DNA of 64,000 nt, taken from the NCBI GenBank assembly GCA_937928045.1, contig CALFWO010000016.1, positions 29,275 through 93,274 on the forward strand. The letters run 5' to 3'. The notes below the pieces were generated by a model that saw nothing but the letters and a program-made list of their open reading frames with translations, did not search any database and was not told the origin of the DNA. A program made the translations under genes and the position numbers. The number at the start of each line of letters is the position of its first letter. Within the stretch, counting starts at the first letter, position 1. Source of the stretch: an uncultured Saprospiraceae bacterium (GTDB lineage Bacteria; Bacteroidota; Bacteroidia; Chitinophagales; Saprospiraceae). This document shows, piece by piece, positions 8,118-18,700 of this stretch.

Positions 8118-9222
8118 AAACAAATTCAATATTGTGTTTACGGTAACAAATGATCTTTCCTTTGATCGAAGAATGATAAGAATTTGTAGTACACTTCAGT
8201 CTAGTGGATTTAATGTCAAATTAATAGGTAGAAAGTTGAAATCTTCCCAAGAAATTGTTCAACAAAATTTTCAACAAATCAGACTAAATTGTTTTTTTGA
8301 AAGTGGAAAATTGTTCTACCTAGAATACAATATCCGTTTGTTTTTTTACTTACTATTTTCAAGGAAAATGGACGGTTTGTGTGCTATAGATTTGGATACA
8401 ATTGCTCCAATTGTGGTTGTAGGAAAATGGAAAAAAAGCAAACTCATTTACGATGCTCATGAACTTTTTCATGAAGTTCCAGAAGTTGTTTCAAGACCTA
8501 GAATTCAAAAATTTTGGAAAAAATGGGGAGCTCAGTTTATTCCAAAAGTAGACTTGGCTTACACCGTCGGAGAGAGACTAGCAATTTATTTTTCAGAAAA
8601 TTATAATATTCCTTTTAAGACAATTCGGAATGTACCTTTTAGGAGAAATGAAAAAATTGAATATAATCCAAAAAAGAAAATCATTCTTTATCAGGGAATG
8701 ATCAATGAAGGCCGTGGAGTAAAAGAGATGATTGATGCAATTGAAAATTTTCCCAGCTATCAGTTTTGGATTGCAGGTATAGGAGATCTATTTGAATCAT
8801 TGAAAGCTTATGCTCAAAAATTAAATTATTCTGATCGTATTAAGTTTCTTGGTTTTATTCAACCAGAAAAATTACCAGAACTAACAGCTCAAGCATCAAT
8901 AGGAATTAACCTGCTTGAGAATAAAGGTCTTAGTTATTACTACTCACTTGCAAATAAAACTTTTGATTACCTACAAGCGGGCATTCCGTCAATTCAAATG
9001 AATTTTCCAGAATATCAAAGCTTACAAGAATCATACAATTGTTTTCTTTTAATTCCTGAACTTTCAAAGAATGCCATTAGTGAGGTCCTTGCTGAAATTG
9101 AAGAAAATGACGATAAATTATTGTCAATTCACAAAGCTGCTATTATGGCTGCTAAGGACTTGCATTGGGAAAAAGAATCCATCAAACTGATTGAATTATA
9201 CAAAGGCCTTTTTAAACTCTAA
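8107..9222 (+). CDS. Glycosyltransferase, GT4-like (GT-B fold)
   Basis: A 371-residue protein with the two-domain GT-B layout. The N-terminal half has FTVTNDLSFDRRMIRIC and YDAHELFHEVPEV. The C-terminal half has KIILYQGMINEGRGVKEMI, followed by the donor-binding region with NKTFDYLQAGIPSI. It probably transfers a nucleotide-activated sugar to a cell-surface glycan in the cytoplasm. The acceptor cannot be told. It overlaps recQ by 11 bp (ATGCTAAGTAA), an unusual partner for a sugar transferase, so the link is likely positional rather than functional. Confidence 0.85.
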   Translation: MLSKNKFNIVFTVTNDLSFDRRMIRICSTLQSSGFNVKLIGRKLKSSQEIVQQNFQQIRLNCFFESGKLFYLEYNIRLFFYLLFSRKMDGLCAIDLDTIAPIVVVGKWKKSKLIYDAHELFHEVPEVVSRPRIQKFWKKWGAQFIPKVDLAYTVGERLAIYFSENYNIPFKTIRNVPFRRNEKIEYNPKKKIILYQGMINEGRGVKEMIDAIENFPSYQFWIAGIGDLFESLKAYAQKLNYSDRIKFLGFIQPEKLPELTAQASIGINLLENKGLSYYYSLANKTFDYLQAGIPSIQMNFPEYQSLQESYNCFLLIPELSKNAISEVLAEIEENDDKLLSIHKAAIMAAKDLHWEKESIKLIELYKGLFKL

Positions 9223-9240
9223 TTTTTGATTCCTACTCGT

Positions 9241-9248
9241 TACTTTTG
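9241..9248 (+). promoter_or_regulatory. Candidate -7 element (TACTTTTG) before folD
   Basis: Perfect TAnnTTTG match only 12 bases before the folD ATG at 9261, implying a very short leader. The nearest TTG is 12 bases upstream, too close for a -33 element. Confidence 0.3.
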
Positions 9249-9260
9249 GACTCATAAATA

Positions 9261-10154
9261 ATGTCAATGAAGATAATCGATGGTAAAGAGTTGGCCAAAA
9301 CGATAAAAGGCGAAATTGCAGAAGAAGTAAAAGCATTAATTGCACAAGGTGGCAAAACACCGCACTTAGCGGCTGTTTTAATTGGAGACAACCCCGCAAG
9401 CCAAGTTTATGTAGGGAACAAAGTCAAATCATGCGAGCAAGTTGGGTTCAAATCAACCTTGATTCAAAGAGGATCTGATATCACACAAGAAGAAGTGATG
9501 GAAATTGTTGATCGGCTAAATAATGATCCAGATGTAGATGGCTTTATTGTTCAATTGCCGTTGCCTGGTCATTTGAACGAAGATGAGATTACTTTGGCAA
9601 TAGATCCAAGAAAAGATGTAGATGGATTTCATCCGATGAATATCGGGCGAATGTCCCAAGGATTACCAAGCTATTTGCCTGCCACACCATATGGCATTAT
9701 GCAAATGTTAGAGCGGTACGAGATCGAAACGCAAGGTAAGGAAGTCGTAATCTTAGGAAGATCGAACATCGTCGGTACCCCAATGAGCATCCTTCTTTCT
9801 AGAAAAGCCAAGATTGGCAATGCAACTGTCCAACTATGTCATTCTCGAACCACTGATATTCCAGGTCACTGCCGAAAGGCGGATATTTTGATAGCAGCTA
9901 TCGGAAGAGCTAATTTTGTGACTGCAGATATGGTAAAAGAAGGTGCTGTAGTGATAGATGTTGGAATAAATAGGGTCGACGATCCTAGCAAAAAGCGAGG
10001 TTATCGACTTGATGGAGATGTGCATTTTGAAGAAGTATCAAAGAAATGTAGTTACATCACACCAGTTCCGGGAGGCGTTGGACCAATGACTGTCTGTTCC
10101 TTGATGATGAATACTTTGAAATCTTGTCGAGGAGAAGTATACGCTAAAAACTAA
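9261..10154 (+). CDS. folD: Bifunctional methylenetetrahydrofolate dehydrogenase / cyclohydrolase
   Basis: FolD interconverts 5,10-methylene-, methenyl- and 10-formyl-tetrahydrofolate using NADP, supplying one-carbon units in the cytoplasm. The 297-residue protein has the substrate-site segment YVGNKVKSCEQVGF and VQLPLPGHL. The nucleotide-binding GRSNIVGTPM and the C-terminal signature PVPGGVGPMTV are also present. The length is normal. The ATG at 9261 is used, with a second Met at codon 3. prmA starts inside its stop codon (TAATG), so the two are translationally coupled. Confidence 0.97.
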   Translation: MSMKIIDGKELAKTIKGEIAEEVKALIAQGGKTPHLAAVLIGDNPASQVYVGNKVKSCEQVGFKSTLIQRGSDITQEEVMEIVDRLNNDPDVDGFIVQLPLPGHLNEDEITLAIDPRKDVDGFHPMNIGRMSQGLPSYLPATPYGIMQMLERYEIETQGKEVVILGRSNIVGTPMSILLSRKAKIGNATVQLCHSRTTDIPGHCRKADILIAAIGRANFVTADMVKEGAVVIDVGINRVDDPSKKRGYRLDGDVHFEEVSKKCSYITPVPGGVGPMTVCSLMMNTLKSCRGEVYAKN

Positions 10155-10981
10155 TGGATTATTATAAATACGCAGTTATTGCAGATGCTTATACACAAGA
10201 GATTGTGTTGGCATTGCTCGGTGAATTGACGGCTTTCGATAGTTTTGTGGAATCTACAAATGAGATATCCGCTTTTGTTCCCAAAGAAGAATGGTCGAAA
10301 GAATTTGATCAAAAGGCAGCAGAAATTTTAAGTGGTTTAGGTCTAAAGTATGAATTGGAACTGATTCCACATCAAAATTGGAATGCAAAATGGGAGAAAA
10401 GTTTTACTCCAATTTCAATTCCAAATAAATGCTTGGTTAGAGCACTTTTTCATCCTACTCAACCGGAATTCCCCTACGAGATTCTAATTCAGCCACAAAT
10501 GGCATTTGGAACAGGTCACCATGCAACGACATATTTGGTCATGGATCGAATGTTTTCGATAACGTTTGAAGGCAAAAACGTGCTAGATTATGGTTGTGGC
10601 ACTGGGATTTTAGCAATTTTGGCTTCAAAATTGGGTGCTAAGACTATTGATGCGATCGATAACGATCCATTTTCCACTGAAAATACTGCTGATAATCTGA
10701 TAACCAATGAAATAGCTAACGTAAATTGCCATTTGGGGACGATCGAAAAACTGAAGGACAAGAATTATGATGTAATCTTGGCTAACATTAATCGAAATGT
10801 ACTTTTAAATAGCAGTGCGCCGTTATTTCAACAGTTATCGACCAATGGAATTCTGCTTGTTTCAGGGTTGCTGGAAAGAGATGAAGAAATCATTACAGCT
10901 GCTTATGAAAAGGAAGGATTTTCTAAAATTCAAGTGCAATCAAAAAATGGTTGGATTTGTATTGAATTTAAGAAGGGGTAA
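10154..10981 (+). CDS. prmA: Ribosomal protein L11 methyltransferase
   Basis: PrmA trimethylates ribosomal protein L11 using S-adenosylmethionine. The 275-residue protein has the substrate-recognition N-terminal domain. It then shows QMAFGTGHHATT, SAM motif I LDYGCGTGILAI and the motif IV ANINRNVL. Its length is close to other Bacteroidota PrmA proteins. The start ATG shares one base with the folD stop (TAATG). The next gene, for a large exported protein, begins 46 bases later and may be in the same transcript. Confidence 0.93.
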   Translation: MDYYKYAVIADAYTQEIVLALLGELTAFDSFVESTNEISAFVPKEEWSKEFDQKAAEILSGLGLKYELELIPHQNWNAKWEKSFTPISIPNKCLVRALFHPTQPEFPYEILIQPQMAFGTGHHATTYLVMDRMFSITFEGKNVLDYGCGTGILAILASKLGAKTIDAIDNDPFSTENTADNLITNEIANVNCHLGTIEKLKDKNYDVILANINRNVLLNSSAPLFQQLSTNGILLVSGLLERDEEIITAAYEKEGFSKIQVQSKNGWICIEFKKG

Positions 10982-11027
10982 ATCGAAAATCGATTTGTTC
11001 TTCGTTTACTAAATCTGGTTTTTGCAT

Positions 11028-14000
11028 ATGTTCAGACTGATACTTTCAATTATTACTATTGTACTTTTTCAAAGTGCAATATCTGCCCAAACTCCAACAT
11101 CCTTTTCGGAAGACCGAGCAACTTTTCAAGAAGAGCTAAAATTATTTATGTCTTCCTCCAAAAATCAAAAACAAATTGATGTTTTTGAAGCATTCGAAGA
11201 ACAGTTTGAATCTTCGACCTTTACGGATGATGACTTCAAAAAAGTTTTAGTTACTTCCAACAAAATGCTAAAACTTAAGATGAATGCTTCGAGTTATTTC
11301 AAGCCATATCTTACCACTTTAACAGCAATTAGGAAAAATCCTCAGCCTGATGGTACTTTTGAAAGCTACGATAAAATATTGAATTCAATAATTGACAATA
11401 TTGAAAATAGAAAATTTAAACCTTTTACCGCCTATTTGAAATTTTCAATGACTTTTTTCGATGGCAAGTATTTGAAATTTGCTAAATCAGGATTGAATTG
11501 GGCGGCTGATTCAGAGCGTTTTAAATTGACAATGGTTGAAAATGAGCCAGTGGTTTCTTTTGAAAACCTAGATTTGATTGCTTTTAGAAAAAGTGATTCG
11601 ATCGTCATACAAAAAACAAAAGGGATTTATAATCCGATTCAAAAAACATGGAAAGGGGAAGGCGGAACTGTTAAATGGAATAGGCCATCTTCAGAGCCAG
11701 CCCCAGTTTACTGCGAATTAATGGAATATGAAATCGATGCGGTTAAACCATTTTTCAAAGCAGAGAATGCAGAATTAACTTATCCAGAATTATTCCCTGG
11801 CAAAAAAATTATTGGAACTTTGGAGGATAAAGTAACAGTAAAAGCAGGTGGAAAGGAAATTTCTTATCCAAGATTTGAAAGTCGAGATTCTGTTTTAGAA
11901 ATTAAAGAAATTGGCGCCGGTATTTCTTACAGAGGAGGATTCCGTTTGCAAGGTTCAACTGTGTATGGCTTTGGAACAGGAGACGAAAAAGCACATATCG
12001 AAATAGTAAATCGAGGAGAAACAAAAATCTTTAGAGGAGATGCAGATTTATTTGTAATAAAAAAAGGTGAAAGACTAAGCGCCGAAGGAGTGGACTGTTC
12101 GATTTATTTCGACCAAGATTCAATTTATCATCCTTCTGTTAATGTTAAATTTGATATAACGGAAGAGTCAATGGCTTTAACCAGAGGGAAAAGAGGTAAT
12201 GATAGAAACCCGTTTTATGATTCTTACCACAAAATAAATATTGATGTAAATAGTATTCGATGGGCAGTTCCAAAAGATTCGATTTACATCGGTGGAAAGT
12301 CTGTTAGTTTTACATCATCAAATAGGGATGTAACTTTCGAGTCATTTAATTTTTTCCAAGAATCGGACTATGAACGATTGCAAAATATTGCATCTACCAA
12401 TCCTTTAACAGTTATTAGGGGAATGTCAGATCAAGAAGGTTCAAAATTTTTGAATGCACACTCTTTGGCAACAAGATTCAATTCGAGGTTTGATGCTTCA
12501 AGTATCCAATCTTTGTTGTTTGATTTGGTTTCAAAAGGCTTTGTTAATTATGATTCTGAACGGCAAGAAGTTGAAGTAAAAGAAAAAGTTTTTCATTACA
12601 CCAACGCAAGTATGGAAAAAGTGGATTACGATATTTTGAAAATATTGTCGTCTACGGAAAAAACAAATGCGGTAATGGATTTGAAAAGTAAAAATATTAT
12701 CACGGATGGTGTTGGTGCTGTAGAATTTTCTCAAAGTCAAAAGGTTGCCGTGAAGCCATTCGCAAAGCAAATGGTAGTGAAAGAAAATCGAAATATGGAT
12801 TTCGATGGCAAATTATTTGCTGGCTATACATTGTATGAGGGAAGTGATTTTCACTTTGAATATGATCAAAATCACATTGTAATGGATTCTATCCGTTATT
12901 TTGATTTGTTCGTGCCAACCGAAGCTGTTGATGAAGATGGAAATCCAGTTGCGGTTAGTATTGCATCGCGTTTAGAAAATGCGAATGGTGTTCTATTAAT
13001 CGACGCACCTTCAAACAAATCCGGAAGAGAAGATATTCCGATTTTCCCTTCTTTTCAATCAAAAGAAAGTTCATTTGTTTACTATGATGATACCACTATT
13101 CTATCAGGTGTTTATGAAAGGGACTCATTTTATTTTAGCGTAGATCCTTTTAGTTTCAACGGTTTAGACAATTATCAAAAGGAAGATCTAAACTTTAAGG
13201 GTAAAATGGTTTCTGCAGATATCTTTCCTGATTTTGAAGAAAATTTGGTGCTAATAGAAGAAGAGTATTCATTAGGATTTTCTACAACAACGCCCGCGAA
13301 AGGTTATCCTATGTATAGGAAAAAAGGATTATATAATGGTGAAATTAATTTATCTCATCAAGGTTTTAGAGGAAGTGGAAATCTTAAATATTTAGGGGCT
13401 TCCTTGGATTCAGAGGATTTTATTTTTCGACCCAAACGACTCACGGGATCTGCTAAAAGATTTGATTTAACAGAAAATAGCACTGGATCAGTCCCGTTTC
13501 CACAAGCTAGTGGTTTGGATGTTTCAATAGATTGGCGGCCATATAAAGATAGTATGTATGTTCGAACTGATAAAGAGGCATTCGATTTATTTAAGGATGA
13601 CAATCATAACTTGGCTGGAACATTAATATTAACACCAAATGGACTGAAAGGGCGTGGAGAGTTTAATTGGGAGCTGGGAACATTGAATTCAAAGTTGATG
13701 TCGTTTGGCGTATTCTCTGCCATGGCAGATACGAGTAATTTACAAATTAAAACATTCGATAAAAAAGATCTTGCATTTGACACTAAAAATGTAAATGCAA
13801 ATTTGGATTTTGAAAAACAACTTGGTAAAGTAAAAGCTAATATTGAAGGAGAGTGGACGACCATGCCTTACAATCAATACCAGACAAGTCTTGATGAATT
13901 TATTTGGGACATGAAAGGGGCTACAGTAACTTTCCAAAATGAAGCAATGCTATTGGGAGATTTTAGATCTATTCATCCTGATCAAGATTCTCTGTTGTTT

Positions 14001-15563
14001 CAGGGCAACACCGCCTTTTACGATTTAAAAACAAGCGAATTGAAAATTGGAGGTGTACCTTTTATAAAGTCATGCGATGCATTCATTTATCTTCCGGATG
14101 GAAAAGTTGATGTAAGACCTGGAGGAGATATTACTGAATTTAATGATTGTAAAATTGTTGCGGATACATTAAATAAGTATCATAGAATTAACCGAGCAAC
14201 AGTAAAAGTTAAAGGAAGAAAAGATTATACTGCTTCTGGTTTTTATGAATATAATGTAGGAGTTAGAGAGCAAGAAATTGAATTCAAAGACATCATTGGA
14301 GGTCGAGTAGGTAAGGGAAAAAGAAGTGAAAAGAAAACTGTTACTAGAGCAACTGGTGATGTTGCCAAAGGCACAACTTTTTATATTGATGATAATATTC
14401 AATACAATGGTAAGATTAGTTTAAGTGCAGAAAAGAAAAATCTTGACTTCGATGGTTTTGCAAAAATTGAATCTCCAATTTTACCAAATGCTAGTTGGTT
14501 CTCAATTAACGCAGAGGCCGATAAAAAGAATTTATCAATTCCGTTTAAGAATCCAAAAAATTACGACGGACAAAAAATCGAGGCTGGAATATTCTTGTCA
14601 AAAGAAACAGCCAAATTATATCCTTGCTTCTTGATGCCTAAATATTTTACAAAGGATAGAGCTATTTTTGAGGCTAAGACAGATGGACAAGGTTTGTTTA
14701 AACACGATAAGAAAGCTGATCAGCTGAGATTTGGGGATTCGACTGTAGTTTTAAATCCAGAAATCAATGGAAATCTATTGAGTCTTGGAAACAAGTCTGG
14801 TAGGTTTAATGCCTCAGGAAAACTAAATATTGGTTCAGGTTTAAAGTATGTAAGTGCACTATCTGCTGGTGAAATCAAGGGCATTGTGAATGAAAATACT
14901 GGAAACAGTGATGTCGAAATGATGGAACATGACATGGAAGTAAAAGCTATGCTGGGTCTAAATATTGATATTCCTGAAAAACTTTTAAAAGTAATTATTA
15001 CAGATCTCCAATCTTCAAGTTTTGATGCTCGACCAGTAGATTATGTAAAAGATGAAAAGTTCTTTTCTAAAGCACTTGCTACATTCATAGAAGACAAGAA
15101 GATTTTAGAAACTGAAATTTCCGAAATGAAGTCTCTAGGATTAGATTTACCTTCAAAATATAATCCATTTGCATTTCTATTTAGTCAATTGGATCTTAAA
15201 TGGAATTCGGAATATCAATCTTTTATCAATGAAAAGGACAAAGTAGGATTAGGCTCTGTATCTGGAGTTCCTATCAATAGAATCTTAAAGTGCTATATAG
15301 AATTTAAAATGCCAAGTAACGAAGATGATCGAGTTTATATGTACCTGGTTTCTCCAAGTGAAGATTGGTACTTTTTCTCTTACAAAGGTGGCATCCTTAG
15401 CACTGTATCATCGAATACACGATACAATGACATTCTTCTAGGCATGAAGTCTAAGGAACTCATTAAAAAGATGAAGGACGGTGAATTCTATGAAATTCAA
15501 CCATTGAATCCGAATTCGGCTCAGCTGTTTGTCAATAGAATCAAAGCAGCTCGCGAAAACTAA
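11028..15563 (+). CDS. Very large exported protein of unknown family
   Basis: The product is about 1512 residues. The open frame begins at a TTG (11022), but the ATG at 11028 directly precedes a good signal peptide (FRLILSIITIVLFQSAISAQ), so the ATG is preferred. After an alpha-rich N-terminus the protein is almost entirely beta-strand-like, with alternating charged and hydrophobic residues. Repeated short motifs of the type G-x-L-x-L-x-x-x-G-x-x-G-x-G occur, clearest at 13332-13605 and 13611-13920. There is only one Cys-poor region and no T9SS sorting domain, membrane anchor or enzyme motif that I recognise. It follows folD-prmA with a 46-base gap. A periplasmic or outer-membrane-associated structural role is a guess. 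Confidence 0.85.
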   Translation: MFRLILSIITIVLFQSAISAQTPTSFSEDRATFQEELKLFMSSSKNQKQIDVFEAFEEQFESSTFTDDDFKKVLVTSNKMLKLKMNASSYFKPYLTTLTAIRKNPQPDGTFESYDKILNSIIDNIENRKFKPFTAYLKFSMTFFDGKYLKFAKSGLNWAADSERFKLTMVENEPVVSFENLDLIAFRKSDSIVIQKTKGIYNPIQKTWKGEGGTVKWNRPSSEPAPVYCELMEYEIDAVKPFFKAENAELTYPELFPGKKIIGTLEDKVTVKAGGKEISYPRFESRDSVLEIKEIGAGISYRGGFRLQGSTVYGFGTGDEKAHIEIVNRGETKIFRGDADLFVIKKGERLSAEGVDCSIYFDQDSIYHPSVNVKFDITEESMALTRGKRGNDRNPFYDSYHKINIDVNSIRWAVPKDSIYIGGKSVSFTSSNRDVTFESFNFFQESDYERLQNIASTNPLTVIRGMSDQEGSKFLNAHSLATRFNSRFDASSIQSLLFDLVSKGFVNYDSERQEVEVKEKVFHYTNASMEKVDYDILKILSSTEKTNAVMDLKSKNIITDGVGAVEFSQSQKVAVKPFAKQMVVKENRNMDFDGKLFAGYTLYEGSDFHFEYDQNHIVMDSIRYFDLFVPTEAVDEDGNPVAVSIASRLENANGVLLIDAPSNKSGREDIPIFPSFQSKESSFVYYDDTTILSGVYERDSFYFSVDPFSFNGLDNYQKEDLNFKGKMVSADIFPDFEENLVLIEEEYSLGFSTTTPAKGYPMYRKKGLYNGEINLSHQGFRGSGNLKYLGASLDSEDFIFRPKRLTGSAKRFDLTENSTGSVPFPQASGLDVSIDWRPYKDSMYVRTDKEAFDLFKDDNHNLAGTLILTPNGLKGRGEFNWELGTLNSKLMSFGVFSAMADTSNLQIKTFDKKDLAFDTKNVNANLDFEKQLGKVKANIEGEWTTMPYNQYQTSLDEFIWDMKGATVTFQNEAMLLGDFRSIHPDQDSLLFQGNTAFYDLKTSELKIGGVPFIKSCDAFIYLPDGKVDVRPGGDITEFNDCKIVADTLNKYHRINRATVKVKGRKDYTASGFYEYNVGVREQEIEFKDIIGGRVGKGKRSEKKTVTRATGDVAKGTTFYIDDNIQYNGKISLSAEKKNLDFDGFAKIESPILPNASWFSINAEADKKNLSIPFKNPKNYDGQKIEAGIFLSKETAKLYPCFLMPKYFTKDRAIFEAKTDGQGLFKHDKKADQLRFGDSTVVLNPEINGNLLSLGNKSGRFNASGKLNIGSGLKYVSALSAGEIKGIVNENTGNSDVEMMEHDMEVKAMLGLNIDIPEKLLKVIITDLQSSSFDARPVDYVKDEKFFSKALATFIEDKKILETEISEMKSLGLDLPSKYNPFAFLFSQLDLKWNSEYQSFINEKDKVGLGSVSGVPINRILKCYIEFKMPSNEDDRVYMYLVSPSEDWYFFSYKGGILSTVSSNTRYNDILLGMKSKELIKKMKDGEFYEIQPLNPNSAQLFVNRIKAAREN
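13332..13920 (+). repeat. Two tandem beta-rich modules within the 1512-residue protein
   Basis: The module at 13332 begins YNGEINLSHQGFRGSGNLKY and the one at 13611 begins LAGTLILTPNGLKGRGEFNW. Each then has a segment like ASLDSEDFIF or GTLNSKLMSF, about 95 residues per module. The similarity is in pattern (G-x-L-x-L, G-L/F-x-G-x-G) and not in DNA, so the duplication is old. Weaker relatives begin near 12812 and 14405. Confidence 0.45.
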
Positions 15564-15725
15564 CAAAGTATTTCATATTTGATTTGGTATGATTTTGGCC
15601 TCTATTTTTTCTATGGCCTAGGTCTATTTTAAATAGACTTTACTGATTATTTGTAAGCATCTGTTAATCAGGTGATTATGATGAAAGGGGGAGGACTTAG
15701 AAAGAAAGATATCCTTAGAACTCAA

Positions 15726-15748
15726 TCACCCAAGAAATATTTGGGTGA
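15726..15748 (+). promoter_or_regulatory. Hairpin in the 5' leader of the giant adhesin gene
   Basis: TCACCCAA and TTGGGTGA form a perfect 8-bp stem around a 7-base loop (GAAATAT), 37 bases before the preferred ATG at 15786. No T-run follows immediately, so it does not look like a normal terminator. It could act on mRNA stability or translation. Confidence 0.35.
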
Positions 15749-15785
15749 ACTAAGTCTTTTTGGTGGTCAAAAAACAAATCACAGT

Positions 15786-18700
15786 ATGAAAAGACATGTA
15801 ATCTTTTTCTATAGCTTTATGCTATTTGCCAACCTCTTGGTTGCGCAAGACAATTTCGATGTAAATTTTCAAACAACCCCTGATTTCATTAACGTTTGTG
15901 GTGATGCTGACCAAGAAGTGGTTACTGTTTCGTTGACTACGAATTCTACAGAAATAAGATCGAATATCTCCGTTACAACCCATTTCTTCGAAGGAATTGA
16001 GCTAGTTAATTTTGATGCTTCAGGATCGACGGCTGGAGTAAATCTGATTGATGCTTCAGATCCTAAAAATCCCATATTTTCTCTTCCAGATATGGATCCT
16101 TTGGGATTAAATGAAGTGAACCTTTCGCTCGAAGTTCGATCAGATTGCGGGTACATTGATACCTTGCAATCAGGTTCTGGAATTTTTGATGTCGTCGATG
16201 AATGGGAATTTGATTACGATTTAACTTCCCAATCAGGATTAAATGAGTCTGCTCTTACTGAACTATATAGAGATGCTTTGGCTTTCCCAATTTTCAATCT
16301 AGATGTCAATAATACATTTGGACCAGCAAAATTGAATGATTGCTTCTCTCGAGAAATTACACTGCAAAATTCAGGACTTGCTGGTTTTGTAGATTCTGTC
16401 TTTTATGAAAATACCCAAGGAGCTGGAGTCTATGTCCAAGCAATATATGTGAATGGTGTTGCCATTACTTTCGACAAAGTTCTTACCGGAACTGACACAT
16501 TAATTTCGTTCGGACTTGGGGCTTCTGAATTTATGTCTATTGCTGGTGGAGATGGAGATCAATTCTTAGATCCAGATGAAATCGTGGTTATTACAGAAGA
16601 TGTTTGTTTATTAGATTGTCTTGGAGATAGAGCTAGTGATCATGATATTTCTTGGGGTTGTGGTGGTGTTTTTTGTGAAACTGTTACCGCGGTTGACTTT
16701 ATAGCTGTCGGACAAGGTGCGGCAGATGTTCAAGTTTATGAAAATGGAGTTATTGCGGATGTTGATGCTGGATATTGTCAAACAGGAAATAAAACATTAG
16801 TTTTTTCAAATGAAGGAATTGAAATCGATGCAGGTTTTGCAACTATGTTGGATGTATCTGCAGGTATTAGTCTTAATTATGTTGGTACTTCAGGACAAAT
16901 GTCTCACGGAGGATTTGACATTACCGAGATGTATATTGGAACCGTTCAAATTCCTGTTCCAGCTTACTTAATTGATTTAGACAATAATCCCCTTTTCTTA
17001 AATGTAGATCCTGATGGACCGGGCGGACTTTCTGATTTTGACGGTGATGGATATTTTGATGATTTAGAATTGAATGAATCATTCGAAGTAACTGTTTATT
17101 ATGAATTTGATTGTACATCAGCTGCGGGAACAGATGACTATTGTAGAAATGATGTCGGTACTAATTTTTCGGGTTTGGTCAACTTTACAAACTTGTGTGG
17201 AGATCGATTGGAAAGATTTAATATCAACTATAGCTCTACTGAAAATAAGTGGACTGAGGATGTATTTACTACCAGTACAGATGCCTCGATGTTAAGTGAT
17301 ACCGTTTTTCTCAATCTTGAAGAAAAGAGAAAAGTCAGTAGTTTTTCAAGGACCTGTGGAGATGGAGAAGAATACAGAATCTCCGTTGTTTTACCTCAAG
17401 GATTTAATTTATTACCGGGAGCGACAACTTTTTTGCTCGGGGATGGACTTACTCCTTTAGCAATGACTTCTAATGTAGTTTCTAATGACACCTTATATTT
17501 GACCTTTGATGCCAGCCCGACTGGAGTTACAGGAATACCACTATTACATAGAATAAGCCTTGCGTTTCAAGCCGATTGTAGTGCAATTGTTGGGCCTACC
17601 TCATTCCCTTTCCAATGGTCTCATTATTGTCCAAGTTGTGATTGTGAGCATGTATGGCATTGTGAAGAATTTATAGGACCATATATTCACACAGGGCCAA
17701 GTTGTCCACCCTTAGTTTGTCCATTCGGGGTTCAAACAACTTCTTTTGAAGTTGAACGTACGACTTTTGGATTTACCGATAGGAACTATACAACACCTTT
17801 TTCTACACCAGTTACAAATGCTGGTATTTCTTGCGATTCTGTAGAGATGACCATTTCTAACCTTGTTGGAAATACAAATTTGACTGATAGCATCGGAATG
17901 GTAATTACTTACAATAATCCAGATGCATCTATTTCACCTATTGAAACATTCCTTTTTGCAAATGGTAATTTGGAGATAATTCAAGGTGCTGGTACTTTCA
18001 ACTGTTCGGTACAAGCAAGTCAGTTAACAGTTACTTCTGTAGATTCCATTAAAACATTAAATTTTGATTTGAACAGCTGCTTGGTTGATAATGGAATTAC
18101 ATTGATGCCTGGCGACGAAATTAATTTCGTAGGTAAATTTACCATAAACCCAGATGCACCATCAACAATTTCAAATTTTGAATCTGTAAAGAATTTACGA
18201 GGATATGGTTATGCTTTGGAGGCTGGTGTTGAATACGCTTGTGACAACTATGGGGATGATTTCACGGTTGGAATTTTTAGAATACAAACTGCTTATCCAA
18301 ACGTACAAACTCAAATTCGAGGATGTCAAGAAGTTGCGTTAAACGTGCAAATTTCTTCTCAATTAAATGAGTATACAGATGTTTTTGGATTTGAACACAG
18401 ACCTGTAATAATGGTCGATTCATTGGTAATTGATTACGACCCAACGATCTTAGAAAGTTTTGGTCAATTGGAACCATCATTGGTAATGCTTGGTCACCCA
18501 ATTTTTGGAGACAATCCAATGCCTATGCCACCGGTTGACAACGGAACACCGGGTAGATATATTATAAATTTGGATACATTGGCTTGGGGACCTTCAATGG
18601 TTGATGGTGCTGCCGCAGCTCCATTTATTTTCACGATCAGAGCCATCCCGAATTGCCAAACGAGTTTTGGAAATCAAATAGGATCTAATAATTACAGCTT

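Noticed and set aside
9223..9260. Riboswitch before folD (and similarly before ribBA at 40011)
   Set aside because: The gap before folD is only 38 bases and ribBA starts inside the upstream gene, so there is no room for a riboswitch.
11022..11030. TTG start for the 1512-residue protein
   Set aside because: The ATG two codons later directly precedes the signal peptide.
15672..15785. GTG start adding 38 residues to the giant adhesin
   Set aside because: The added residues are charged and would bury the signal peptide; a hairpin lies in this segment.
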